Assembly: GCF_000003815.2 (NCBI RefSeq)
Contig: NW_023365720.1
Location: forward strand, 1 to 32,625
Reading direction: 5' to 3'
Origin: Branchiostoma floridae
Taxonomy: Eukaryota; Chordata; Leptocardii; Amphioxiformes; Branchiostomatidae
Length of the DNA: 32,625 nucleotides
Position numbers and translations under genes: made by a program. The notes below the pieces were generated by a model. That model had not been told where the DNA came from. It saw nothing but the letters and a program-made list of their open reading frames with translations, and did not search any database. Shown piece by piece: positions 20,981 through 31,949 of this stretch; position 1 is the first letter of the stretch, and each line of letters starts with the position of its first letter.

Positions 20981-21094
20981 ACGTATTGAAAAAAAAAGCT
21001 TGCGATTCAGTTTTCTATTTCTATTTTTTTATTCATGATTATTCTCTATCATCGTTCTATATAAAAGGTTAAAAGTAGAAGGTTGTAAGTCATC

Positions 21095-21998
21095 TTAAAA
21101 CCCTCAAACACCCCAGTGGGGTCGATTTGGACCCTAGGCGTACATCTTGAAGTGCCATTTGAACATTTTTGATCTGAAGAAAAAATCCTTCCGTGACTTT
21201 GTCAGTCAATATGTCTTCTCCTAAGTTTTCGCAAGATTGGTACAATAGTGTGGAAATTATGAAGAAAGTTTGTGTTCAGTCCCTCTGAGGCCAAACGGAC
21301 ACCAGCAAAGATGTGCAATTTTTAAAACAAACTTTGGAGGCTAACTCCTTAACCACTTACAGTATGACTACCAGACGATGATAAGAATGTAAACATAAAT
21401 CCTCACAAAAATTTCTGTGTCATCAACATGTAATGTGACGACCTTATGACGGCATTTACCTAATCAGGGCGGCCATCTTGGGTTTTGACCAATGACGTCA
21501 TGAAATTAGCATAAATTATAAATTTTAAGTTATGAAAATTACATTGAATTTCATAGAATTTAATTGTTGTCAGAAAACAGGTGTAGTTCACCAAGAAAAC
21601 CATTGAAATTGTGAAATTTTGGCAAAAATATGCCTGATAGAATATGGTTGCCATGGCAACCCCCAAAAATGATAAACTTACTTTATTGACTAAAAACTTT
21701 TGCGAACAATATTTTGTAATAAATTACAAAGTTTCGTAGCTTTAGCTCTAGCTGTTCATGAGTTATGCGACATAAATGTTGCTGAGGGCCTCAAAATTAC
21801 CTTATCTGTCGGAATAGGTTTAGTGCAAAACGTGGTCCTTCTGAACTTTTGCATAAATTATGATAATGAAGCAATGTATATACAATGATCGCCGATAAGA
21901 AATGGTACTGAGATTTTATGAACAAAACATTTTGGGGTCCGTTTGGACCCCACTCCGTCATTTTAGTCGCAAAAAAAGGTGGGGTGCTTGAGGGTTAA
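21095..21998. mobile_element. Non-autonomous piggyBac-type DNA transposon
   Basis: The element is flanked by TTAA on both sides (21095-21098 and 21995-21998). Unit 1 keeps an empty site with a single TTAA (CATCTTAAGTAAATC, 5867-5881), and unit 2 is also unoccupied. The terminal inverted repeats are CCCTCAAACACCCC on the left (from 21101) and its inverse GGGGTGCTTGAGGG on the right (one mismatch). Palindromic GGGTC..TTTGGACCC motifs lie near both ends. TTAA target duplication and CCC-starting ends are hallmarks of piggyBac transposons. The left end has two extra A bases before CCC. The roughly 890-bp interior has no ORF resembling a transposase, so it would depend on an enzyme supplied elsewhere. 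Confidence 0.88.
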
Positions 21999-22122
21999 GT
22001 AAATCACGTGGTTATAAAGTTATTTAGTTGGTTGCCTTTTTAACTTCAAGGTCGGGACACATTATGGGTTCTTTGCACAATATATTTATCAGTGAAAGCT
22101 CTCTAGATAGTTTACATACACT

Positions 22123-22168
22123 GGAATAGGTGTTAAACACTGGAATAGGTGGAATTTGGAATAGGTGG
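22123..22168 (+). repeat. GGAATAGGTG minisatellite (unit 3)
   Basis: Three copies of GGAATAGGTG in about 46 bases, equivalent to 10933-10982 in unit 2. Confidence 0.7.
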
Positions 22169-22850
22169 CTTATAGTTATAATGGTAATGATAATGACGTT
22201 AAGACACGGGTTTCAAACGCCACCAAATACATCCATACGACTATCTATTTCTTTCCCCTCATCGGAAAGTCGGCGAGTCTTCCAATGGTCCAGTTTAAAA
22301 CGTGAAAATATTCACAGATATGAATTATTTGACTACTTAATTTGACTAAATAAATAGTTAAGCAAATATGAATGTTTCAAAAATAAAAAAAAGTGTCCCC
22401 TTTTGGCTATTGAATATATTATTTTTATAGGGACACATATTTTCGGAGTAGTGAGTATTTTCTGTCCCCTTGGAAACTTTTCGAATGGTAAAAATCTCTT
22501 AACAGAAATTTAATCGTTTCAAAAGAAAAAGAAAAAGACACCCTTTTTTGCCATTAAATGTATTACATGTGAATGGGGGCACATTTCCCGGGGTAGCCTG
22601 GATTTTCGGGGTGCACGGAAATATACATACATGTCGGTGTGAAAATAGCAACCCCTCAAATAATTTCTAAGTTGTGAACAATGAATGCGGATGAAATGCT
22701 GTCAACAATGGTCTAATTTCAAAGCTAGTTTACAAAGTCTGGCCTCTAGAGAGTAGCCCGGCCTCTAAAATGTCCTTTTTCAACTTTTGGAAACATTCTG
22801 ACCGACGGAAACACGTGATTTGCAGCCGAACACAACTGAAATTGTTGAAG
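22169..22850. other. Non-coding 3' flank of unit 3
   Basis: It aligns to 10983-11655 with scattered substitutions. No coding features. It contains the uninterrupted target site (about 22838) of the unit 2 insertion. Confidence 0.6.
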
Positions 22851-22953
22851 TTTAATTTCTTTGTGTATGATTAGACTGTACCTTTTGCTGTATATACATT
22901 GCCATACATTGTCACTGATGCAATTGTTGCGCAATAAACCATCTATCTATCTT
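22851..22953 (+). mobile_element. Retrotransposon 3' end (unit 3 copy)
   Basis: Same as at 15121-15223, ending GCGCAATAAACC then ATCTATCTATCT. Confidence 0.5.
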
Positions 22954-23760
22954 TCACAACCTGGTGACCTTTGACCTCATCATTAGAATGACAGCTCCAA
23001 AACAAACTTCTTTCTATTGTTCCAGGCACCCCAAACAGGCTTGAAAGTATGGTTTTTCAACATAATAAAAACCTACAACCCTTACCTGTAGAATACAGCT
23101 CAAAAATGCCAACATTTCCAAAGAAAAGCACATCTTCTGTTACCTTTAAAAATCAATACTGTATGGACTCACCGGGGACCTTCTGCGCAATCGTCAATTA
23201 GGGTCATTGCCCTGTAGTTGGAACGGAAATGGTATTCTTCACTGACTACTGTACAGTGTGCTCATAACAACTATAACACACACGTGTGAGTAAGTTCCAA
23301 CATGTTATGCGGTCCATGTAAAAGAAATGCTATGTAGACATGGCTTCCAAACTGTTTGGCTCAACCCTGCCCTGAATGCCAATCAGTTTGGGAATTTATT
23401 CAAAAATCGCCTGATTGACACATTTCTCTCTGGCTGGAGACAAGAAATAAGAAATCTAAGCAAACTAAGTACTAACTGCAGAATCGAATAAGATTTGTAT
23501 TGAAGATTACCTTGTAACCGTTCAAATAACAAATCTTATAGCAATATCGTCGCGAAAATAAGAATTAGTGCCCACTCCTTACAAATCCAAATGGTAGACA
23601 CTATAACACACCAGCCAATGAGAGACTGTCCAACATGCTATGATGATATTTAAGATGAATATCCCACTTTATAATGGATTGTCCAACTTAAGATAGAGAG
23701 AGACAAAAATGGTTACAATCTAAAAAGTCTGATGCAATGTTAACACATTAGACAAAATTG
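22954..23760. other. Non-coding flank shared by all three units
   Basis: It aligns to 15224-16030 and 6458-7262. No conserved ORF. Confidence 0.6.
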
Positions 23761-24171
23761 TTACCTCCATGAAATGTCATGGAGGCCATATTTTCTGTTA
23801 TGTGTCTCTGTCTGTGAACAAGATTACTCAAGAACGGCTGGATGGATTGGTTTCATACTTGTTGTGTTGGTGGGGTGTGATAAAAGCTCGAATCGATAAG
23901 ATTTTGGGCGCCGTATCTGTCGTTATAATTGATGTAATAATATCAGAAATCACCCCTATATCTGCGATATATTGGAACAAGCATCGTGCTTTAAGTGTTT
24001 GTTAATGGGCTTAGCTTAAAGCAGATGGTGAGGTGATTTGTATTACAGCGGTTTCTGGAACCCCGAGTTTTTTAAATATGATAATTAGTTTTAGTTGTGT
24101 CTGCTTAGGATATCTGTAACAGTTGAATCCTTAGAGCAGCTGCTTGCCCATTCCGGTCAATTTGAATATCT
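23761..24171 (+). mobile_element. Hairpin-headed repeat element (unit 3 copy)
   Basis: Same element, hairpin (23764-23785) and 78-codon ORF (23769-24005) as copy A in unit 2. It was present before units 2 and 3 separated. Confidence 0.65.
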
Positions 24172-24469
24172 TCAGTTGTATTTGTATGTCTGTGCACAAG
24201 ATAACTCAAGAACGGCTGGATGGATTGGTTTCATACTTAGTGTGAAAGCTGAAAGTGATTAGATGTTGTGTTCTGCCTTGCATTACATTGAAGTTGTGTT
24301 AGTATGTACTTGGTTATATTGTATATCTATTATCTGGATGTGTTTGGTAATTATCTGAACAGTTGATGTCCTGATGTTGATGGCAACTGTTTGAAATATT
24401 TGTAACAGTTGGCACTTTAGAGAAGCTGTTTGCCCCTCCCGACATTTTAGCACATCTGTTTGGGGAAGC
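24172..24469 (+). mobile_element. Diverged partial copy of the hairpin-headed element
   Basis: The core GTCTGTGCACAAGATAACTC, then AAGAACGGCTGGATGGATTG, is preserved from about 24189, but the hairpin start is absent. The remainder is diverged AT-rich sequence. Confidence 0.5.
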
Positions 24470-25136
24470 CAATCTAAGTATTTCTGCCACTTACACCCAC
24501 CGCCAAGTTTTCCACGAGCCGTCCCGGCGAGTACTACAGTAACAGTTCTATCATGTTACACAGTAGAATACCCACAAAACAACAACAACAAAACAACACA
24601 AAAAGGACAATACATGTTGGTGGAATTGATTAACTAAATACAGTTCAGTTAGCAGGCGACGAATTGAAACCAGTTTGTGAATTGTCAGTTCAGCTCCCAT
24701 TCTGGCTGTTTTTTTTTTCTCACATCATCCGCTCCGCTGCTGTTCGAATTCTGGGTTGTGCGGCTCCCCCTCCGCCCCGTCGTTGCACGATCACCGACGT
24801 CCTCATCACCCGCTCCTTCTGGTGATGCGGTCGGACCCACCGGCTTCCTGGGGAAGTTCTCCGGCGGCGTCTCTCACTGCTGTAGGAGTCCCTGTGTAGG
24901 GTATGGCGGGATCGCGCCCCGTCTTGTTAGGCATGGTTAACGCATGGCATGACCATGAACTCGCCAACACTCTTGTGCTCGGTGTGACCTGTGCAGGGAT
25001 AGAGAGAGAACACCCACACACAACCTGACCGTCCTCTCCGATCAGAATCTTCAACATCTACCCTATCCACCAGCCACTCACCCCCGCACTGACCCGGGAA
25101 TGCGCCAGACGGTCAGTCGGCCGGGCAGCCCTGGCA

Positions 25137-25202
25137 TATCAACTCAACTCAACTAAACTTCAACTCAACTAAACTAAACTTCAACCTAACTCAACTTAAT
25201 TA
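25137..25202 (+). repeat. CAACT/AAACT simple repeat inside the LTR element
   Basis: Irregular pentamer repeats of CAACT and AAACT occur over about 65 bases. No other function is apparent. The remaining interior of the LTR element on either side has no recognisable domain. Confidence 0.7.
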
Positions 25203-26183
25203 CTAGTATACTCCCCTAACAGCTCGGATCTCCAATGACAACATCCAAACTGCTTTCAATACATCTGTGTTGAACTAACTTTTTGTGCAACCGTTCCTGT
25301 CCCCTAATTATCCTAACTGTCACGCTTCCATCACATAATTAACAGTTCATCACACCGCTAACACAAGGGCAAAGCGTTTCCTATCTCTAACTTAAGAACA
25401 AAATACCACAGCAAGTTCAACCAAAAAAACAATACCAGAAACCTACAAAAACAGCATACCTGTACAAAGAACAATGACGAAAACATTTGAAGAAAGATAC
25501 TACTAGTATCTACCCCAGGCAACGTAACCCCCTGAATGACCTTGGTCAAACCCCCGAAGTCTGGGTTTCCCCAGAGATTACATCACCCTCCCTACCTAAA
25601 TTGGACATTTCTCTCCGCTTATAATAGTTCTATCATACCTCTCTCGTCCCCTTTTAATCCGCCTAGCTCACAAAACTGGAACTTGAATAACTCTGTCGGT
25701 CCCAACTTTCACAAATAAGCAAGAACAAGGTCTCCATCTGTGATCACGCCATTCTATCTCTTCATAACAACCCTGTCCCTCTTAAAATCACCACAACTAG
25801 ACTTGCTAATAACTGACACAGAACGGTGAACCAACTTATACTAAAACATCACCATCTAAATTAAAACAATCAATCAACCTCCAAACACTTTTGTACCAGC
25901 GACAACTGCTAAAAACAACACAGGGAAGCCATATCCTCACTAATCACAACTTTAAATGACAATATCAACTTACGAACACCATAAATTAGTAAATACTTCT
26001 TGCTACTGATCTAAGATAATAAAACTGAGCTAAACTCCAACAAAAAGGGTCAGGTAGCGTGTGCACGGCATTCTCTCTCAGTTTACACATGGGCACACTC
26101 ACGTTCAACAGTTCCACCCGGCTCCTCGTCCTGCAGCGTCCCCCTAGATGGTGGTTGAACAGCATCCCGTCCTCGTCGCCAAA

Positions 26184-26711
26184 TGTAAGAAGTGGTGGGG
26201 CCGATGTTGTGGCCCCAGGTTCTTTCAGAATGCTGCACGAGGAACGTTTAAACTACAGGACTAGGAAACACACGCAAGACACAGGGCATGCCATTGACAC
26301 GCACGGGAGCTGTGAGTTGTGACCCTCTCTCTGCTTCCTTCTCTGACCGAAGCCTCTGTCCAACTGTCTCCAACCCAACAACTCCTGGCTTCTTTATTCA
26401 GAATTCCAGACCCAGACAATAGACAGTTTCACAGTAGGGAAGTGGGCCTAACACTTCTATGTAACATATCACCTATATGGCTTCCCTTTGATGTACAGGT
26501 AGGTTAAAGCAACATCATTTGCATCCAGACTCGGTACGAACTTGCTAACTTGGTAATCAAAGGAACTTGCATTTACATAAAGATTAGCTGTTTCATTGAC
26601 AGACTCCATGCCTCACACTTATGAGGGCCTGTTTTATCCTAATACACATCAAAGGTTACAAATATATTTAAAAACATAACTATTACAATCTAAGTATTTC
26701 TGCCACTTACA
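26184..26711 (-). repeat. 5' long terminal repeat, 528 bp
   Basis: The boundaries are TGTAAG (complement of 26706-26711) and CTTACA (complement of 26184-26189), forming the expected TG...CA ends with a 6-bp inverted repeat. Only 26 bases of the partner LTR survive, so divergence dating is not possible. Confidence 0.65.
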
Positions 26712-27028
26712 AGGGCGCCGTTCTTTCTGTTATGTGTCCTGTGTTATCTCACGTTAAGGTTAAACATTTGACTCGATCACTCGTTTGGCAGTATGATTTG
26801 TCTTATCTTAGGTAAATCTGGTTTTGTACAATCTTTATGTTTATGGTACTCAAGTAATTTGGTTTCATAGAACTTCATGTATGATTATTATGTTATTGAA
26901 GTTAATTTGGTTTGCTTGAACTTTATGTATGACTTATGTTCGGGGTTCTCCCCCCAGGGGGCTTTGAAAAACGCCGTCAGGCGAATGTACTTTTACCCTG
27001 GTTAAATAAAGAATAAACAAACAAACAA
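26712..27028 (+). mobile_element. 3' end of a non-LTR retrotransposon
   Basis: The stretch near the end (CCCCCCAGGGGGCTTTGAAAA, then CGTCAGGCG, then ACCCTGGTTAAATAAAG) closes in AATAAACAAACAAACAA. The ACCCTGGTTAAATAAA motif with a short tandem tail is typical of CR1/L2-type LINE 3' ends in marine animals. No coding region remains. The 5' boundary is uncertain. Confidence 0.6.
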
Positions 27029-27048
27029 GTGGACATGAAACGTTTTAC

Positions 27049-27130
27049 CTTTTCCGGGGGCGTAGACAGAGTTGGGTATACGCGCAGCGGCGTCGGCGAG
27101 TGCCTGCCAATCAGTCTGAGGCTGCTGCAT
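27049..27130 (-). other. Possible first coding exon, unrecognised protein
   Basis: On the minus strand an ATG (27128-27130) opens a 27-codon stretch beginning MQQPQTDWQALADAAARIPN. It ends at a plausible splice donor, GGAAAAG then GTAAAA at 27048. A TATATATAA lies about 25 bases upstream of the ATG. The stretch is more protein-like than its surroundings, and two decayed relatives lie at 28870-28930 and 29291-29395. The downstream exon, if any, is cut off by the LINE 3' end that begins directly after the donor. I do not recognise the family. It could equally be part of an unidentified repeat. Confidence 0.3.
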
Positions 27131-27159
27131 GGGTCTGGCGTCTGGCGAAATTATATATA

Positions 27160-28010
27160 AATTCATGTTTTGTGAGCACTTTGACGTGGATGTATCCCCA
27201 TCGACGCAAGTCGGCATTTGTGGCAAAAATTCAAGAAAGCTTGCATGTGCGGGTTTGGTTCCAAACCTTAGTATACTTAGACTTAAATTCTGAGTATGCG
27301 CAGTTGTAATAATGGACATATTTTCAAATGATTATATGCTTTAGTCCAAGATGTCGATATAATGTTACGAAAATGATGTTATGTTTTTAGTTTGGGAAAA
27401 TCTGAACAGAGTGTACTTTAGGCGTTTTGAGAAGTTGAGTTGGAATTCTATTTCACTATGTCAGGTGGTATAGTACTTTGAACATGGCTACACTTCACAA
27501 TTTTCGTCAAACCCAAAATGTGGCCTACTTTTCGGAACAACCACGTGATAACCAAACAAACCCAAATTTTGCAACAATGCATTACATAGATATTCTAATG
27601 ATCTATATATCGTACAAATTTCAATCTAAAAAATTACAAGAGCAACACCTATAGCGTTACAAAGCTGGGCTAAAAATTACATGTCAAAGAAGCTTGAGAC
27701 ATTTCATTGTTTCCATGCTGCCCAAGAATTGAAAAAATCTCTGAAAGTTTCACAAAACACTTTAGAAAGCCCAAATATTGGTCTATTCAGATCTAGTTTT
27801 GTTTTGACAAGATGTTCAAAGGTGTCGGACATATGACAGGTATTTGAGTCAACCTTCATTAACAACCTTAAAAGGGACACACAAATCAGCAACATCTCTA
27901 CAGTAGAGCTGCGCGCGCGCTCCCTCATGGAAGACAAGTCTGAGTGGAGACGAAGGATCCATTGCGACCCGTGAAGGCATCTCAGATGTCCACGTTCAAG
28001 GTTCAAGGTT
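27160..28010. other. Non-coding DNA
   Basis: A 100-codon minus-strand ORF (27704-28006) has no motif, signal or membrane pattern I can name, and there is no good splice or promoter context. GTTCAAG is repeated three times at about 27994-28015. No gene is supported. Confidence 0.35.
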
Positions 28011-28184
28011 CAAGGCAAACACTACAAATATAGATTTTCCTCATTAATCATGCAAATTAAGTGCCAGTAGGCATAATTTGCACTTGATTATGTATATCTC
28101 TATCTAAGCTACCTACATACCAAATATTATCTAAATCTGTCGTTACCTTGTCCAATTATCCTCCTAAGAAGATTTTGAGAAAAA

Positions 28185-28520
28185 CGCCATGCAATTCCAG
28201 AGCAACCTGCTAGGGGACCCAAACGTATACCACATATTCCTTACGTCACAAGCTATCTACCACCAAAAAATCAAGACCCTAGCACATCCAGGTCAAAAGA
28301 TGCAAAAAACTGAATTTCTGCTGCAGTACCAAGGTTACATTCCAGGGAGCTCAAAATTGACCTTGACCTTTGTCTTACCAACCCCTACCCACATACCAAA
28401 TATCATGGCAATCCATCAAGAGGTTCTTGAGTTATGTTGACCACAAATATCCGGAAACACAAACAAACACACAGAAATACAGACGGACACACAGACAGAC
28501 ACACCCAAAACTATTTTTCA
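28185..28520 (-). mobile_element. Hairpin-family repeat, reverse orientation, copy 1
   Basis: On the minus strand it starts ATCTCCATGAAAAATAG, continues with GTGTGTCTGTCTGTGTGTCC, and then ACTCAAGAACCTCTTGATGG. This mirrors the order hairpin, TCTGTCTG tract, CTCAAGAACGGCTGGATGG in the elements at 16031 and 23761. The hairpin stem has decayed. It also contains CTGCTGCAGTACCAAGGT (+ strand), repeated in the next copy. Confidence 0.6.
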
Positions 28521-28852
28521 TGGAGATAAAATTGAAAATCTGTCGTTCATATGTTTCGTTATGCTCCTTGGAATATTTTGACCAGAATGCCCCTGCAAAA
28601 GCTATCTGCCACCAATCCACAGCATGGGTTAAAAGATACAAAAAAAAATCGAGGTTCTGCTGCAGTACCAAGGTCACACATCAGGGGGCCCAAAATTGAC
28701 CCTGACCTTTGCCTTTCCATCACCTACCCACATATCAAATGTCATTACAATTCGTCCAGAGGTTCTAAAGTTATGCTAACTACAAATATTCAGAAACACA
28801 GACAGACAGACGGACACACCAAAAATTATACCTCTATTTTTCATGGAAATAA
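28521..28852 (-). mobile_element. Hairpin-family repeat, reverse orientation, copy 2
   Basis: A second tandem copy, diverged from the first but sharing CTATCTNCCACCAA, CTGCTGCAGTACCAAGGT, CAAAATTGACC and the GACAGACAGACGGACACACC tract. Open frames crossing both copies are interrupted and unlike any protein I know. Confidence 0.6.
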
Positions 28853-28869
28853 ACAAAGGGGTGTCTTAA

Positions 28870-28930
28870 GCAGAGTTGAAACGTTTTGCGACCGCTGCAT
28901 GTGTGTGGCGTCTGGAGGGAATTACAAAAG
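28870..28930 (-). other. Decayed relative of the 27049-27130 exon-like sequence
   Basis: The + strand GAAACGTTTT...GCTGCATG-TGTGGCGTCTGGAGG-AATTAC matches the same landmarks as 27037-27150. The middle, which holds most of the open stretch, is missing here. Confidence 0.4.
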
Positions 28931-30333
28931 TTTCCTCCATAAAAAACACGAAGTGATTTAATATTAACGCATTTTACAATACACCCTCCCACCAAGTTTT
29001 TCTTTCTTTTCTGTTCTTTTGAAGCTTTGTTTAATAAGATTTGTAGAAAGGATAAAACATAGAAAGAGTCTATTGCAAAAAGGATGTTACATAACTTGCA
29101 GCAACATGTGATTTAGAATTGAATAAATTAATTCACAATGACTTTCCAAACTTCAAAGACAAGTTGATGTCTTTTTGACTGTGTGTTGGGTCTATGAGGG
29201 GTTTTAAAGGGTTTATAAAGTACAATCGACGTAAAGTTAAAGCAAGAAGTACAAAGAAACACAGGAACACCGGACTTAAAAACGTAGGCCTAAGTAGACG
29301 CGAAAACGTTTTTCATGTACATGGTAGGAAAACAATCAGTCTGGGGCTGCTGCATAGGTGTGGCGTTTGTAGGAAAAATTACAGAGCTATTTACAGTCAT
29401 CTGTTAAAATGCTAGAGCAATTACGTTTAACAGCAATGAATCAGTGTTGTTACATTAACAACGAAATCCAAGAACGAATCCCAGAAATGAAAAATAAAGC
29501 ACGAAAAAAAAACGATTTAAGACCTGACAGGATCTTGGCATATTACTAGTGCCGACCATAAACACTCTTCAAGATGCACACTGTTCCCTTCAAATCTGAC
29601 TATGTTCTGGAAAATATCAATGATTCTCAAAATTAGACGATTATGATACCATTTTCTAACGATACTCCACCTTTATCAGACTTTTTGCCGGTACTATGTA
29701 GGCTAGAGAGACCTTTTTGCATTACTTCAAGAAAGAGGGAAGAAAGAGAAACAAGCCTCCTAAGAAAATCACCAAACCTATCAGCACCTGCGTCCCCAGT
29801 ATGGGTCCGTTGCTGCCTATCTGACATTATGCCGCTTGTACTTGTCAGGTTTCTGCACGGCAAAAACTCGTCCTGCTCCTGGCAAGGCGCTTGTTGACTC
29901 TAGAGTAGACCCAGACTCAAAGAAAATATGAAGCCTTACATCACAACTTCAGAAACCAGAGATGGAAGCAACTCATTGAGTAACGCTGCCCATACCGAGA
30001 CAAATTATGTGCATATGTAATTGACCGCTTTGCTCGCTAAATACGAGTTTTCGAAAATAGTCTACGAACTAAGTAATCCACTGTGTTTCTGGACATGCCA
30101 GTGATTTTTAGCCATAAAAGTTACTAAGATACTCAAACCAGCATCCTCTTCTTTTTTTCAATATCAACTCAGTTGGTTGAATTGTCACGAACTCCAGAAA
30201 GAATAGCGGCACAGTATCACTATTGCAGAGCCTAATAAAATACCCTAAATATCTAAAGTAATCCTAAAATCCTAATAACGGGCAAGAAGAACAAGATAGC
30301 TTCAGTGATGCTTCATATAGCTAAATGTTGACT
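28931..30333. other. Non-coding DNA with one more exon-like relic
   Basis: At 29291-29395 the sequence GAAAACGTTTTTCATG...CAATCAGTCTGGGGCTGCTGCAT...TGTGGCGTTTG resembles 27037-27150, with the interior shortened. Overlapping ORFs on both strands at about 29633-29897 have no recognisable domain. No other gene is visible. Confidence 0.35.
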
Positions 30334-30828
30334 ATGCAAATCAGAATCTAATTTACATAATTAATGAGGAAATTGTCTACCCCCACAATGATAGAACTAT
30401 TGTAACATCTGACATTGGTAACTGAGAAAGAGGAGAACAGATATATGTTATGCAAATATAGGCCTAATGTGCATAATTAATGTGGAAATGACATAACCAA
30501 ATTGTGACAAATTTAAATTTATGTAAAGTAAACATCATTAAACATTAATTAGGCAAATCAGGATCTCATTTGCATAAATCATGAGACATGCAACGAACGC
30601 CTTTTTTCTTACCATAGATTGTGTTCATCTGTTTTTGGGGAGAGGAGATGGTCTAGTAATACAATTTTATGCAAACGATGACTTCTTTTTTGCATAAATT
30701 ATGAGGAATTCAATGAATGGCTTCTTTCTTACCATACAGGTAGATTGAGTACATCTGTAAAGGGTGGAGGAGATGGTCAACTAATATAATTGATACAAAT
30801 GAGGACATTCTTTGTATACTTAATGACA
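30334..30828 (+). repeat. Diverged tandem array of about 115-bp units with octamer-like motifs
   Basis: Related modules start at 30334, 30450, 30551, 30669 and 30792 (spacings 116, 101, 118, 123). Each has the form ATGCAAAT, about 15 bases, then TTGCATAA-TTAATGAGG. The A/T-rich ends of each module form an inverted octamer-like pair. The spacer between modules 3 and 4 (AACGCC...CTTACCATA...GGAGATGGT) repeats between modules 4 and 5. Confidence 0.75.
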
Positions 30829-31949
30829 AACATACCCAGTTGTAGAGGTTAGAATCATTTGGCGAAGGTATATGGAGTGGTGGAACTTAGTTAATCTTGA
30901 TGAGCTGCCGTAAACTTTTCTTCGGTGAGCTCCAGCACCGCAGACTTGATATTTGTAGACGCGTCAATACCAGCACGCGCCATGGATGCCCTTAAGACTA
31001 AGTTCTCGGTTCATTTTAGTATAACAGTTATTTTCCTACTGGTTTAGATCAAGGTATTAAGGATAAGTTAGATACAGTATATCTATGTTTGTTAGTTGGT
31101 ACCTGAAAGTACTTTATCTGAGAAGTTCTTCTCAAGGTTTTAAGTCTCGTCACACGTCACACATTCACCCGTCAGTGCAAAATACAAAGAGTTGAATGAC
31201 TAAGAATTTGCGATCATGCTTTTATTATATTCCATCACATTGTATTTTATTCTATTCTATCATATTATATTTGATACACATATATATGTAATCTCCATAC
31301 TTCACGAGTCTGTTAAAATTCTTGTTTTCAATACTTGTTCATTTACAGTACGGTATAGTGACAAGGAAGAGCATGTCATACAGGGCAATGCAGCTTTTGT
31401 AGCTAATAAGGAGTGATCAGCAATATAAATATAAGTTCGTCAAGACTCAAATAAAGGTGCTTGATTATTGATATTAAGACCTTTAAGTATGACTACCAAA
31501 ATCCAAATCATTATGACCATACTTTGTAGGTGACGTCCTGTCAAGGTAGGTGAGAGAGGAGGCGTCTGTGTGTTAAGAAGACGTTTGTTTCAAATAATAT
31601 AGTTTTACGTGATGTTTAAAAGCAAATTGATAATTCTATTGATATTATTATTACATAATATAGTTACATATACGGGCCATGCATATACAGCTTACTTGAG
31701 ATTTCGTAACGTTATAAATGTAGCATGCACACATATATTATGCTTACCCCAGCAAGTGAAATCCTGTCTGTCTATAGATTAATTGTTCTCTTACAACTAT
31801 AGTTAACACGTTAATTTTCTATGTCATATTTGCAACGGTATCCAGTATTTGTGGCTTAGCCAAGCTTTCTCCGGGGCCGTACAGGATTGGCTGGCACAGA
31901 TATTTATGGCGGCCGATTAAATTACTACAGTGAAAAACTCCTGTAAGAT
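30829..31949. other. AT-rich non-coding DNA
   Basis: No gene, repeat or signal I can support. A short ORF at 31216-31416 is AT-driven. An AATAAAG lies at about 31450. Confidence 0.4.

Larger units (their letters stand above)
17646..24171 (+). repeat. Segmental duplication unit 3
   Basis: It aligns to unit 2 from the common start, through promoter, gene copy 3 and 3' flank, up to the hairpin-headed element at 23761-24171. It lacks the 3.46-kb insertion of unit 2 and carries its own piggyBac-type insertion at 21095-21998. It diverges from unit 2 after GTCAATTTGAATAT (about 24171). Confidence 0.9.
24470..26711 (-). mobile_element. Deleted LTR retrotransposon (Ty3/gypsy-like)
   Basis: Read on the minus strand, a 5' LTR (26711 down to 26184) starts TGTAAG and ends CTTACA. 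It is followed by a primer-binding-site-like TGGCGACGAGGACGGGAT, of a kind seen after Ty3/gypsy LTRs. The interior is only about 1.7 kb. The second LTR is represented by just 26 bases (24470-24495), identical to the first 26 of the 5' LTR and preceded on the minus strand by a purine-rich GGCGGTGGG, as expected of a polypurine tract. A minus-strand ORF (24806-25057) ends in DRITRRSG; basic R-S-G tails are common near Pol C-termini, but this is weak. No protease, reverse transcriptase or integrase core is seen. It is dead or non-autonomous. Confidence 0.65.

Noticed and set aside
29633-29897. Overlapping ORFs of 76 and 84 codons on opposite strands
   Set aside because: Neither has a recognisable motif. 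Overlapping open frames on both strands of a stop-poor patch are expected by chance.
30334-30828. CRISPR-like array
   Set aside because: The modules are diverged, the repeats are not identical, spacing is uneven and the genome is animal. It is a decayed tandem repeat.
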